Shown here piece by piece: positions 16,412 through 24,555 of a stretch of 64,000 nt of DNA; position 1 is the stretch's first letter, and each line of letters begins with the position of its first letter. Origin of the DNA: an uncultured Alphaproteobacteria bacterium. GTDB lineage: Bacteria; Pseudomonadota; Alphaproteobacteria; RF32; CAG-239. The position numbers were made by a program, and so were the translations under genes. The notes beneath the pieces are model-generated. The model was given only the letters and a program-made list of their open reading frames with translations, was not told the DNA's origin and made no database searches. Location: the NCBI GenBank assembly GCA_934271465.1, contig CAKQRQ010000008.1, forward strand, positions 1 through 64,000, given 5' to 3'.

Positions 16412-17886
16412 TTATTTTTCCTTTGGCAAAGAATCATTTTGAACTTTTGGGTAGTGCGGCGTCGGCTGAATGTCCTTTTCAAAAATCCCATGCCTGAGGT
16501 TGCTTTTTGCCAAACTTCGGTCATTGAACCGTCATTTTGAGCAACAAGCCATGTCGCCGGTTGAGCCGAAACAAGGCGGTATCTGTCCGGCAAAAGGCAA
16601 AAGATATTGTTATTTTTGGGGATAGGATTCATCAGGTTAAAATTAAGCGCCTCGGCCAGCGGGCGAAAGCTTTCCGCGACAAAGCACGGGCAGTGCGTCG
16701 GAATATAAACAGCCTTGGGCAAGAGCGAAAGCACAAGTTCCCAGTCGCCCAAAAAGCCGTGTCCCGCGCCTTGCAAAATGGGATAATCCTCCAGAGTGAC
16801 AAATTTGATGTTTCGGGCGTTCATTTGCCCTTTGAGCGGGTTAAAATAAGTGCGGGCGGTAATCAGCGCAAAAGAATCTTTGGCAGAGTCGCCGAAATGG
16901 CTGCCGATATCGTTAAAAGCGCCGATAACAATAAAATTGTTTTTAAAATCGGCGATATTTTCAGGCACGCCTTCCGAAACAAGAATTTTTCCTTTGGCCA
17001 TTTTTTCAAAATCGATTCCATAGCGCCTGATAAGGTCAAGATAGGTGTAAAAATCCTCGTTTCCGTAGAAAATAACGTTTTTCTTCAATTTGAGCGCTGT
17101 CAAAAAAGCCAGAATATACATCTCGGCATGTGTCGGATAAACCGGCAAAAAGATTTTGCGCTTGCGGGAGCTTTTAATAATTTTGATAAGAGCCGCCAAA
17201 ACATCTGCTTCTCGATAGGCCAGCCCATCGCGGTCGATTCCGCAAAAATCAGCGACGACATAATTGATTCTGTCGGCTTGTTTTTTGAGATAGGCCAGAT
17301 TTGTCGGTTTTTTGAAAAAAGTTGTTTTATCGGTTTTCATATCTCCGCTGTGATAAACGGTCGTTTCGCCGTCGCTCAAAATAAACCCGAAACTGTCAAA
17401 ACATGTGTGCGAGGCGCTCAGAACCTCAACCGAAATATCCCCGCACTTAAATTTGTCGCCGTCGTTGATGACAACAAAGGGCGGCTGTTTAACTTTGCCG
17501 ATTTGATAGTGCTTATACAAATCTTCCAAAATCATTTTGGTGTAGCGCCCGCCGTAAAGCGTCGGCAGCCTGTATCCGGCGCGGATATAGTGCACAATGC
17601 CGTTAAGGTGGTCGGGGTGGGAATGGGTAATCAAAAGCCCCTTAAGGTTAAGCTCTTTGGTTTGGAGCACATCTCTGATATCCGGCACGGCGGCGATAGA
17701 ATTTTTGATACCGAGCGCCTGATGATTATCAAATTTGCCGAGATCCACCAAAAGGGAAGAATATTTTATCTGATTGTTTTTTTGAAAGACACGGGTATAT
17801 TGATAGCAATGCCCGCTGATTTGGTCAATGTTGTTGCCTCCGAGCGGTCTCCAATATAATCCCGTGTCTTGTAATAAGCCGATCAT
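16408..17886 (-). CDS. Metallo-beta-lactamase-fold hydrolase (RNase J-like)
   Basis: The 492-residue protein shows the metal-binding signature HSHPDHLNG (~120-128), then ASHTCFDSFGFI and YHSGDMKTDK in the order expected for MBL motifs 3 and 4, and later PTHCPCF. A middle insertion (~225-330) recalls the beta-CASP insert of RNase J/CPSF enzymes, but the conserved beta-CASP residues are not evident and it is shorter than RNase J. Substrate unknown: RNA or a small-molecule ester are both possible. Coupled to the thioesterase gene. Confidence 0.75.
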   Translation of the reverse strand: MIGLLQDTGLYWRPLGGNNIDQISGHCYQYTRVFQKNNQIKYSSLLVDLGKFDNHQALGIKNSIAAVPDIRDVLQTKELNLKGLLITHSHPDHLNGIVHYIRAGYRLPTLYGGRYTKMILEDLYKHYQIGKVKQPPFVVINDGDKFKCGDISVEVLSASHTCFDSFGFILSDGETTVYHSGDMKTDKTTFFKKPTNLAYLKKQADRINYVVADFCGIDRDGLAYREADVLAALIKIIKSSRKRKIFLPVYPTHAEMYILAFLTALKLKKNVIFYGNEDFYTYLDLIRRYGIDFEKMAKGKILVSEGVPENIADFKNNFIVIGAFNDIGSHFGDSAKDSFALITARTYFNPLKGQMNARNIKFVTLEDYPILQGAGHGFLGDWELVLSLLPKAVYIPTHCPCFVAESFRPLAEALNFNLMNPIPKNNNIFCLLPDRYRLVSAQPATWLVAQNDGSMTEVWQKATSGMGFLKRTFSRRRTTQKFKMILCQRKNK

Positions 17887-17902
17887 TCAGAACCCAAAAA
17901 AA

Positions 17903-18643
17903 CTAAAGTTGTCCGGCCTTTCTCAAACGATATTCGGCCAGTCTTGCCTCGCGCCAAGCATTTGCGGATTGGGCAATCTTGGCCTCAATTTCGGTTCTAT
18001 TTTTAGCCAAAAGCTTTTCTTTTTCAAGCCTTTTTGCTTTAGCTACTGTTTTATTAACAGCTTTTGTCTCCAAATGAGCCTGCATAATGCCTTTGTAAAC
18101 TTTGGACAGTTTCATGGCATATTTTTGGGCTTTTTTGGGAACGCTGGAGTGATAAGCCGTCGCGGCTTTGTTCCAGTCGTTGCCTTTTTGGGCATAAAGC
18201 TTTTTCAGGAATTTGGCGCCGTATTCCATATTTTTGTATGGGTTAAAGGCCTCTTCCAAATTGTCAAAAGCCTCCGGATGATAGGCCAGATTGATCTGCA
18301 TACACCCGACATCAATACTTTTGACTCCATGAGATTGCAGGCGCTTAACTTCGGCGATGGCCTGCTGTTTTGTCTCAAAAAAGCGGCCTTTTCCAAGAGC
18401 GTTAACCGTCCAAGGCCACGCCATATTACGCTGGTGTTCTTTGTTCCAGCGTCCGGACTCAACGTTTGTAATGGTTGAAAGAAGGTGCTTTTTGATTTGG
18501 TATTTTTTTTCATATTGCTGAGCGGCAACCGTGCAAACATCTGTATCTTCGACAAATTTTGGGTATTCAGACGCCTCAACCGGCTGAATAAACATCAGCA
18601 AGAATAACAAAAACATCAAAAATTTTGATACGAAAAGTCGCAT
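17903..18643 (-). CDS. Exported lytic transglycosylase (SLT domain)
   Basis: The 246-residue protein has a signal peptide (to ~residue 24) and a goose-lysozyme-like SLT domain (~40-185). The catalytic Glu is in TNVESGRWN; SIDVGCMQIN and ATAYHSS follow as in the family. A basic helical tail ends the protein. It cleaves peptidoglycan glycan strands. In pilus and type IV secretion systems this activity (PilT of R64, VirB1) opens the wall; since no other is encoded here it could serve the neighbouring loci, but it is not in their operons. Confidence 0.87.
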   Translation of the reverse strand: MRLFVSKFLMFLLFLLMFIQPVEASEYPKFVEDTDVCTVAAQQYEKKYQIKKHLLSTITNVESGRWNKEHQRNMAWPWTVNALGKGRFFETKQQAIAEVKRLQSHGVKSIDVGCMQINLAYHPEAFDNLEEAFNPYKNMEYGAKFLKKLYAQKGNDWNKAATAYHSSVPKKAQKYAMKLSKVYKGIMQAHLETKAVNKTVAKAKRLEKEKLLAKNRTEIEAKIAQSANAWREARLAEYRLRKAGQL

Positions 18644-18790
18644 CCCTCTGTTCCCTTAAGTTCGCCACAAGTATCCCTTATGCAACAAATATGCCAATTT
18701 CAACTTGCTTAACGGCTGACACATCTTAAAAAAGTAAAAACTTAAGGTTAAGTTAGCCAAAGGTTTAATCCGAGAGCCTTTCGGCATCAA

Positions 18791-18829
18791 AGAAAAAACC
18801 AAAATCCGCTATTAATATATTAACGGATT
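18791..18829 (-). terminator. Probable terminator of the N-formylglutamate amidohydrolase gene
   Basis: On the minus strand AATCCG...CGGATT encloses the palindrome TTAATATATTAA and is followed by TTGGTTTTTTC. It begins about 30 bases after the gene's stop codon. The stem is AU-rich, so the call is moderate. Confidence 0.45.
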
Positions 18830-18859
18830 ATTAATACACAAGAGGGGTGTATAGCACAA

Positions 18860-19741
18860 TTATTTTTTAAAATCCAGCAAAAAATTTCCAAGCTCAACCA
18901 AAGACTGGCTCAAGTTTTTGGCAACTGATTGAAAAACAGACTTTTTTTGGTAGGATTGTTCGTCCATATACAGGTTGCGGTTAACCTCAATTTGTAGGGT
19001 ATAGATATTTTTGCGAGGTTGGCAGTAGTTAAAGGTTATAAAAGCACCGGCATAAGGTCTGTTAAAATCGACCACATAGCCTTTGTTGTCAAGACTTTCA
19101 TAGAGTTTGGCCGATACCTCCGGCGGACAGCTTTGGTCAAACAAATTGCAAATACAAATATCCAGCGGTTTGGATTCGTTCATAATATTGCAAATCATCG
19201 AAGGCATGGAATGGCAGTCGACCAAAAAGCAATAGCCAAACTTGCGCACGCACTTGTCGACAAGCTGTTTAAGGCGCTTGTGATAAGGATCATACACATT
19301 TTTAAGCCGTTCCAAGGCTTCTTGATAACTCAATAGACCGTTATAGATATTTTTGTTGTGATAAACCACGCGGTGCAGCACGCCCAACCCCACGCGGCAG
19401 CGGCGCGAGTTGATGTCGGCGTTTTGTGGCGCATCAAAAAACATTGTGTCGTCAATTTCGATTTTGTCGCGGTTAACATCAACAAACGTGCGCGGCAGAT
19501 TAAGGCTCAACAAGGGGATTCCCTCGTCCGAAGCCTCTTTGACAAGCTCCGTGACAAAGCAGTCTTCCGAGCGGCGGAGTTCGTGTTCAGTCAATGCCGT
19601 GTGCGCCAAAAACTCCGGCGGAAACAAAGAGCCGGCATGAGGCGAAGACAGCACAATCGGAAACTTAAAATCTTTGGTGTTAAACTCGTCAAAGATTTTT
19701 AAGCCGCTGTAATCAACCCTGAAATCAAGCCGGTCTGTCAT
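18860..19741 (-). CDS. N-formylglutamate amidohydrolase family protein
   Basis: I chose ATG 19741 (MTDRLDFRVDYSG...) with AAGGAG 7 bases upstream. The 293-residue protein contains SSPHAGSLFPPEF, ESED-like RRSEDCFVTELV, LNLPRTFVDVNRD and FLVDCHSMPS, the signature stretches of the FGase family (PF05013) with metal-binding His and Asp/Glu. These enzymes hydrolyse N-formyl-L-glutamate in histidine degradation, but no hut genes are nearby, so a broader N-formyl or N-acyl amidase is possible. Confidence 0.87.
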   Translation of the reverse strand: MTDRLDFRVDYSGLKIFDEFNTKDFKFPIVLSSPHAGSLFPPEFLAHTALTEHELRRSEDCFVTELVKEASDEGIPLLSLNLPRTFVDVNRDKIEIDDTMFFDAPQNADINSRRCRVGLGVLHRVVYHNKNIYNGLLSYQEALERLKNVYDPYHKRLKQLVDKCVRKFGYCFLVDCHSMPSMICNIMNESKPLDICICNLFDQSCPPEVSAKLYESLDNKGYVVDFNRPYAGAFITFNYCQPRKNIYTLQIEVNRNLYMDEQSYQKKSVFQSVAKNLSQSLVELGNFLLDFKK

Positions 19742-19883
19742 AAAAAGCTCCTTAGTTGTTTCAAAAAACTGCTCCAAACCATAATAAATCATACATAAAA
19801 ATATTTAAATATTCGCTAATAGGGTAAAAAACACTTGCATTTAATAAAAAGCTATATTATTAAAGAGAGTGTTTTAAGAGAAC

Positions 19884-19960
19884 GGGTGTGTAGCTCAGGT
19901 GGTTAGAGCGTTACGTTGACATCGTAGAGGTCGCAAGTTCGAGTCTTGCCACTCCCACCA
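19884..19960 (+). tRNA. tRNA-Val (GAC)
   Basis: The cloverleaf has D-arm GCTC/GAGC, anticodon stem TTACG/CGTAG around loop TTGACAT (anticodon GAC), T-arm GCAAG/CTTGC with TTCGAGT, and encoded CCA. The acceptor stem GGGTGTG/CACTCCC has one U-U mismatch at pair 4-69. A terminator follows five bases later. Confidence 0.93.
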
Positions 19961-19965
19961 ATTTC

Positions 19966-19991
19966 AAACCTCCCTTTGGGGAGGTTTTTTT
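19966..19991 (+). terminator. Rho-independent terminator after tRNA-Val
   Basis: The stem AACCTCCC/GGGGAGGTT with a 3-base loop is followed by seven T. Confidence 0.88.
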
Positions 19992-20016
19992 GTAAACAAA
20001 CCTCAAAGGACAGGCA

Positions 20017-20805
20017 ATGAAAATAGGCGTTTTTGATTCAGGGCTTGGCGGGCTGGTCATTACCAAAGCCTTTGTCAAAGCGCTGCCCGAGTATGACTAT
20101 GTTTATTTTGGCGATACGGCGCGTCTTCCTTACGGGGACAAGACGCCCGAACAGATTTTGTCTTACACGGTCGAAGCGGTCAAGTTTTTGATTAAGCAAA
20201 ACTGCGGGTTGATAATCATTGCGTGCAACACGGCGACGTCCGTGGCATTGCGGTTTTTGCAAAGGCAGTTTATCCCTTTTTACGCGCCGGATGTTAAGGT
20301 TTTGGGCGTGGTTATCCCGACGGTCGAGGTCGCGCTTGAGGACAAAGCCTCCCGCATTGGTGTTTTGGCGACAAAAGCGACAGTCGCATCGCATTTATAT
20401 CGGGCGGAACTCCACAAAATCAACCCGAATTTGGAGGTCTTTGAAGAGGCCGCGCCGGAGCTTGTGCCCCTGATAGAAAACAATGATTTTGCCGAGGCCG
20501 AAAAGGCGGCCGTTGCCTATGCCAAGCGCTTCAACAACATAGAGTCGTTGATCTTGGGCTGCACGCATTATCCCTTGGTCAAAACGGCTTTGCGCAAGGC
20601 TTTGCCCGAAAATGTCAAAGTCGTATCGCAAGATGAACTGATGGGCGATAAACTCAAAGACTATCTGAAACGACATCTTGAAATTGATATTTGCTTGAGC
20701 CGCGAGAGTCGGCTTGAAGTTTTGGTCAGCCGGCTGAATGAGCATTACAGACAGGTGGCTTTGCGGCTGTTCCCCGATGTCAAAATAAAGGAAGTTGAAC
20801 AATGA
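20017..20805 (+). CDS. murI: Glutamate racemase
   Basis: The 262-residue enzyme makes D-glutamate for peptidoglycan. Both catalytic cysteines are visible: IIACNTATS (~residue 73) and LGCTHYPL (~185). The N-terminal GVFDSGLGGL and FGDTARLPYG are family signatures. AAAGGACAGGCA precedes the ATG. Its stop overlaps the patatin gene start by four bases. Confidence 0.97.
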   Translation: MKIGVFDSGLGGLVITKAFVKALPEYDYVYFGDTARLPYGDKTPEQILSYTVEAVKFLIKQNCGLIIIACNTATSVALRFLQRQFIPFYAPDVKVLGVVIPTVEVALEDKASRIGVLATKATVASHLYRAELHKINPNLEVFEEAAPELVPLIENNDFAEAEKAAVAYAKRFNNIESLILGCTHYPLVKTALRKALPENVKVVSQDELMGDKLKDYLKRHLEIDICLSRESRLEVLVSRLNEHYRQVALRLFPDVKIKEVEQ

Positions 20806-21647
20806 CTCAGGTATCGTTGGTTTTGGAAGGCGGCGCTAAACGAGGCATCTACACAGCGGGCGTGTTGGACGTGTTGCTGGAAAACAATATAATTATTCCG
20901 GCGGTTTTCGGCGTGTCGGCGGGGGCGATTCACGGCTGCACCTATGCGGCAAAACAAATCGGCCGTTCTATTCGCTATAACCTGAAATACGGCAATGATT
21001 CGCGTTTTATGAGCCTCAAAAACTGGCTCAAAACCGGAAACGTGGTCGACACGGATTTTTGTTATCACGAACTGCCCGATGTGTTGGATCCGTTTGATCA
21101 TAAGGCTTTTGAAACTTCCGGTATCAAATTTTACGCGGTTTGTTCCAATCTTGAGACCGGACAGGCGGAATATGTTTGGTGTCCGGAGCTGCGCACAAAA
21201 ATTGACTATATCCGCGCCTCGGCCTCGCTGCCGTTTTTTTCAAAGATTGTTGAAATTGATGGCAAAAAGCTTTTGGACGGTGGCATTTGCGACAGTATTC
21301 CTTTGAAAGCGGCCGAAAAGCACGGATACGCCAAAAATATTGTTGTGTTGACGCGTCCTGCCGGATACCGCAAAAAAGCCTCATTAAACCGCTGGCTGGC
21401 TAAAGTTGTTTTTCGGAAATATCCGCGGTTTGCTAAGGCTATTATTAATCGGGCGGATATGTATAATGCTGAATTGGACGATGTGGCGCAGGCCGAGCAA
21501 AAGGGAACGGCTATGGTGCTGCGTCCGTCACGGTTTGTGCCGATTCATCATATGGAGCATGATTTGAACATCGTGCGGGAAATGTATGAGCTTGGCCGCG
21601 CCGACGCTTCCGCCGCACTGGAGCGGATTAAAGAGTTTATTAGATAA
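20802..21647 (+). CDS. Patatin-like phospholipase family protein
   Basis: The 281-residue protein has the patatin oxyanion-hole motif GGAKRGIYTAG, the nucleophile elbow GVSAGA (Ser ~44) and the Asp of the dyad in LDGGICDSIP (~165). The length and the later ILRPSRF-like stretch fit the YjjU/RssA group. It probably cleaves acyl esters of phospholipids. It is coupled to murI (ATGA overlap). Confidence 0.92.
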   Translation: MTQVSLVLEGGAKRGIYTAGVLDVLLENNIIIPAVFGVSAGAIHGCTYAAKQIGRSIRYNLKYGNDSRFMSLKNWLKTGNVVDTDFCYHELPDVLDPFDHKAFETSGIKFYAVCSNLETGQAEYVWCPELRTKIDYIRASASLPFFSKIVEIDGKKLLDGGICDSIPLKAAEKHGYAKNIVVLTRPAGYRKKASLNRWLAKVVFRKYPRFAKAIINRADMYNAELDDVAQAEQKGTAMVLRPSRFVPIHHMEHDLNIVREMYELGRADASAALERIKEFIR

Positions 21648-21649
21648 TA

Positions 21650-21945
21650 GACACAGTTTTTTCCTTTATCGTCATGTTCGGGCTTGCTCCGGACATCGTC
21701 ATCATCAAACCCGAGTGTAAGCGGCCTCTCTCTTTTGTCATCCTCGTGCCCGAGCGTAAGCCGTTCCTCTCTTTTGTCATCCTCGTGCCCGAGCGTAAGC
21801 GAGGAATAGACACGGGGATCCAGGGAAAAAATAAGCTTCTTTGTTTCATCTGGATATTCGGGTCAAGCCCGAATATGACGGAAAAGGAAATTGGTGCTGC
21901 CTCGGGCATGAGAATGACAGCAGACGGATCAAGTCCGAAGGCAAT
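21650..21945. repeat. Cluster of REP-like palindromic intergenic repeats
   Basis: This 345-base gap between convergent genes holds several related palindromes: ATGTTCGG/CCGGACAT (21674-21696), TCCTCG/CGAGGA (21780-21805) and ATATTCGGG/CCCGAATAT (21854-21876). A 39-base direct tandem repeat containing GTCATCCTCGTGCCCGAGCG lies at about 21728-21800. The recurring GTCAT, CGGGCTTG and GGATCCAGGG words are those of dispersed alphaproteobacterial intergenic repeats. Frames here are by-products of the repeats. Confidence 0.7.
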
Positions 21946-21977
21946 AAAAAAAGCCTTGCGGGAAGCAAGGCTTTTTT
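21946..21977. terminator. Bidirectional terminator between the patatin and pilin genes
   Basis: AAGCCTTGC/GCAAGGCTT with a 5-base loop is flanked by A6-7 on one side and T6 on the other, so it can end both the murI-patatin transcript and the pilus operon. Confidence 0.88.
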
Positions 21978-21992
21978 GAGGAAAAATCAAGA

Positions 21993-22595
21993 TTAGTAGT
22001 AATACCATGTGATAAATGTTCCGGGGCTTGTGCACAATGCTGCCGCACCTGCTAAATCAACCGGAAGATCCGCCGTGCAGAAGACGCCGCCAGCAGCATT
22101 GCTTGTGCAGGGAATATCAGCATTTGTCGGTGCGACATATCCAGAATCCAAACCTGCTTTAATCATAACCAAACCATCCGCACCCCAATCAGAGGTCAAC
22201 AAAGACCGGCAGGATTCTTGAGCCAAAGCACGCATTGTAATGTAAAAATAAGCATTGTTGGCGCCAAGGGAACTAACTTCAACCTCTCCGCCAAATGCGC
22301 CAGCTAAGGTTTTAGAACCGTCATCAGCTTCAACAATCATATCTCCTGGAGCAATTGCATAATCCGCAGCAGTTTGAGCAGTCAATCCGTTATAGCTCGG
22401 GCTTGTTGCATAAGCCGTTCGAATGTTCATCAAAAGCATTGTAATTTGATCTTGTGCTTTTGTCAGTTTATACTTAGCCATCGCTCTTGAATAGCCCGAG
22501 ATACCGCCGACGGACAAAACGCCGATAATGGCCAAAACGCCAAGCATCTCAATCATCGAACGACCATTCTGATCATTTCTTGATAATATTGTCAT
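21993..22595 (-). CDS. Type IVb major prepilin (PilS-like)
   Basis: ATG 22595 (MTILSRNDQNGRSM...) has GGAGAGG upstream. The 200-residue product has a short leader and a type IV prepilin cleavage site Gly/Arg-Ser-Met-Ile-Glu (Glu+5 present), then the hydrophobic LGVLAIIGVLSVGGISGYS helix. The mature domain has cysteines that may form the C-terminal disulfide loop and ends WYYY. It is the last gene of the pilus operon and has its own promoters, as expected for an abundant pilin. The methyl-accepting residue +1 is Arg rather than Phe/Met, which is unusual. Confidence 0.85.
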   Translation of the reverse strand: MTILSRNDQNGRSMIEMLGVLAIIGVLSVGGISGYSRAMAKYKLTKAQDQITMLLMNIRTAYATSPSYNGLTAQTAADYAIAPGDMIVEADDGSKTLAGAFGGEVEVSSLGANNAYFYITMRALAQESCRSLLTSDWGADGLVMIKAGLDSGYVAPTNADIPCTSNAAGGVFCTADLPVDLAGAAALCTSPGTFITWYYY

Positions 22596-22632
22596 TTTTC
22601 CTCTCCTCAATACAGATTGTCTTTATGCCTTC

Positions 22633-22661
22633 ATCATAACAAAGATTAAGGGGTTGGACAA
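22633..22661 (-). promoter_or_regulatory. Promoter of the major pilin gene
   Basis: On the minus strand -35 TTGTCC (22656-22661), a 17-base spacer and extended -10 TGTTATGAT (TATGAT at 22633-22638) end 37 bases before the pilin ATG. A second candidate, TTGTTT-17-TATAAC, lies at 22694-22722. Dedicated promoters explain high pilin output at the end of a long operon. Confidence 0.55.
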
Positions 22662-22813
22662 TCCTGTCATTGGTCATAGTGCAGCCCATAAGTGTTATAA
22701 CTTTAGCCATATTGTTAAACAAAGTATAATCTCTAATTAGTTAATTTATCGTAAAAACTTTAGAAATCAATACTAAAATACAATTCTGAACAGAAAGTCA
22801 TTCAAAATTGTAA

Positions 22814-23404
22814 TCAATCAAAGTAAAAAATAATAATATTCAAGTCTTTACACAAAGATTTGACAGTCGATTTTTCCGCAGGCAAAGCTAAATCGTTGGA
22901 GCGCCAATCAAAGTGCGTGGCGCCTGAATCATTGCTGATGACCATTGATTGAACCCCCAGCCAAAAATTTTGATCAAATTTGTAAGAAGCCAACGCCAGA
23001 CATTGCGGCTTGGTCAAATCTTTATAAGCCACGGCAAAAGTCTTGACCGTCGGCATAACGGGGGTGCCGTTTTCATCAGAACCTATCTCGACGATTCCGC
23101 CGAAATATCCCCGTAACTCGGTGTCCGAAGCGTTCATGCTCAACGGGTATATTTTTTTGTTGATAACTTCGGTCGTGCTCAATCCCCAATAGTCCAAACG
23201 GGTTTTGTAGCGGTTGCGGATATTTTGTGCCAACTGCGCGACCTGATGCCCCGCCTCTTGCGCGCCAATGTCTTCCTGCGTGCCGATAAGGAGCTTAAAA
23301 ATCAGGCATACGGCCACAACGCCCGCCGCCGCAATCAAAGCCGCCCGCCAATGACGTTTCCAGAAAGACAGGCTCAAAAGTCTTCTCAAAAAGGTTTTAA
23401 TCAT
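22814..23404 (-). CDS. Pilin-like paralogue without a prepilin cleavage site
   Basis: The 196-residue protein (start 23404, five bases after pilR) has a basic N-terminus and one membrane helix (~22-41). Its periplasmic part follows the major pilin closely: IRNRYKTRLDYWGL against IRTAYATSPSYNGL, LRGYFGGIVEIG against LAGAFGGEVEVS, and a shared Cys context (QCLALAS / SCRSLLT). The G/(F/M)xxxE prepilin motif is missing; the helix is preceded by KRHWR. It may be a fixed membrane-anchored assembly or initiation protein. No homologue with known function is recalled. Confidence 0.65.
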   Translation of the reverse strand: MIKTFLRRLLSLSFWKRHWRAALIAAAGVVAVCLIFKLLIGTQEDIGAQEAGHQVAQLAQNIRNRYKTRLDYWGLSTTEVINKKIYPLSMNASDTELRGYFGGIVEIGSDENGTPVMPTVKTFAVAYKDLTKPQCLALASYKFDQNFWLGVQSMVISNDSGATHFDWRSNDLALPAEKSTVKSLCKDLNIIIFYFD

Positions 23405-23409
23405 TCTTT

Positions 23410-24540
23410 TTATCCCATACTGCTTGTAATTTGATCTTGCATTGCAAAAGTGCCCATAACGGCCCAAGCGATAACCCCGCCGATGGCCAACAAAGCGACC
23501 ATATTTAAGATACTTGCTTTTTCTTCAATCATAAAGACCGATTCCTCAAGCCATTCGTTGGCCATATTATCCAAAGCCTCTTCAAAGTTGTCCAATTCGG
23601 AATAAATCTTGAGATCGTCAATAACTTCTTTATCCGGAAACCCGAGTTTTGTTTTGGCCAGAGCCTGCCCGAGGTTGTCACCATTATTAATAAAGACAAG
23701 AGTCTTGTCAATGCGTTCTTTGAGGTATCTGGACGCGTCGCGCCGTAAAGCGCGCAAGGCTGTCGAAACTGGGGTGCCGCCTTTGACCAAAGCCGCCAAA
23801 GCCAACAACCAACTGATTCCCGTAAACACACGATAAAGCGACCATGGAGGAATATTATCAAATGCCGCGCGAATTCTTCCCGTCCAAATTCCGATGGTAA
23901 AATAGACGATTCCCATCACAATCGGCAAAGATGAAAATGCAATAAGCCAGTTATCTTTAATCCAAGCCGACAGCCCAACCAAATCTTTGGCCATACCGTG
24001 CCAACGGACAGTTGGTGCCGCATCAATCATCGGCGGAACCATGTAAACGCCGATAGCGTAAATAATCAAAATGGACATCATCATCAAAAAGCTCGGATAG
24101 GCAATGGCGCCGATAATCGGGCGAATCATCTTGGTTGAACCCTCAGTAACTTTAATCAGATTCAGCAATGCGCTTTCAAGGTCAGACACATCGCCCACCG
24201 AAAGCATCAAGCGCTCCCGATCCGGTGCCCAGCCTTTGAGGGCTTCGGAAAAAGTTTTACCGTTGTTCAGGGCTCGTCCCCATGAAGCAATCGCAATAGC
24301 TAGGGGTTCGCCGGGGTTTTTGCCGCCGTTTGAAGCGCCGTCATGCAGCATATCCAGCGCGTCCATCAAAGAAAAGCGGTTGCGCATCAACGAGGCAATT
24401 TTGCGATACAGCTTCAGGCGTGTTTTGTTCGAAAACTGAATGATAATGCGGGCATAATATTCTTCCGCTTTATTCAGCTTTTTCATTGCCGATTGCAAAG
24501 ATTTTGAATTTTTTCTTGTGTTTAGCGCTTCATCAGCCAT
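23410..24540 (-). CDS. pilR: Type IVb pilus inner-membrane platform protein (PilR/GspF family)
   Basis: The 376-residue protein has the GspF architecture: a cytoplasmic helical domain, a first membrane hairpin (~155-215), a second cytoplasmic domain and a C-terminal helix (ASILNMVALLAIGGVIAWAVMG). The repeated motif with Gly-Glu/Gly-Asn (LALAALVKGGTPVSTALRAL, NGDNLGQALAKT) is typical. It is the platform that couples the PilQ motor to pilin assembly. It stands in R64 order, behind pilQ. Confidence 0.88.
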   Translation of the reverse strand: MADEALNTRKNSKSLQSAMKKLNKAEEYYARIIIQFSNKTRLKLYRKIASLMRNRFSLMDALDMLHDGASNGGKNPGEPLAIAIASWGRALNNGKTFSEALKGWAPDRERLMLSVGDVSDLESALLNLIKVTEGSTKMIRPIIGAIAYPSFLMMMSILIIYAIGVYMVPPMIDAAPTVRWHGMAKDLVGLSAWIKDNWLIAFSSLPIVMGIVYFTIGIWTGRIRAAFDNIPPWSLYRVFTGISWLLALAALVKGGTPVSTALRALRRDASRYLKERIDKTLVFINNGDNLGQALAKTKLGFPDKEVIDDLKIYSELDNFEEALDNMANEWLEESVFMIEEKASILNMVALLAIGGVIAWAVMGTFAMQDQITSSMG

Positions 24541-24555
24541 CTGTTTTCCCTTTTA

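Noticed and set aside
16537..17859. 440-codon plus-strand frame antisense to the metallo-hydrolase
   Set aside because: Shadow of a well-supported minus-strand gene, with low-likelihood residue composition.
21674..21979. 101-codon frame in the intergenic repeats, and a minus-strand frame at 21640-22035
   Set aside because: Both are translations of the palindromic repeats; the same peptide motif recurs because the DNA repeats, and no ribosome binding site is present.
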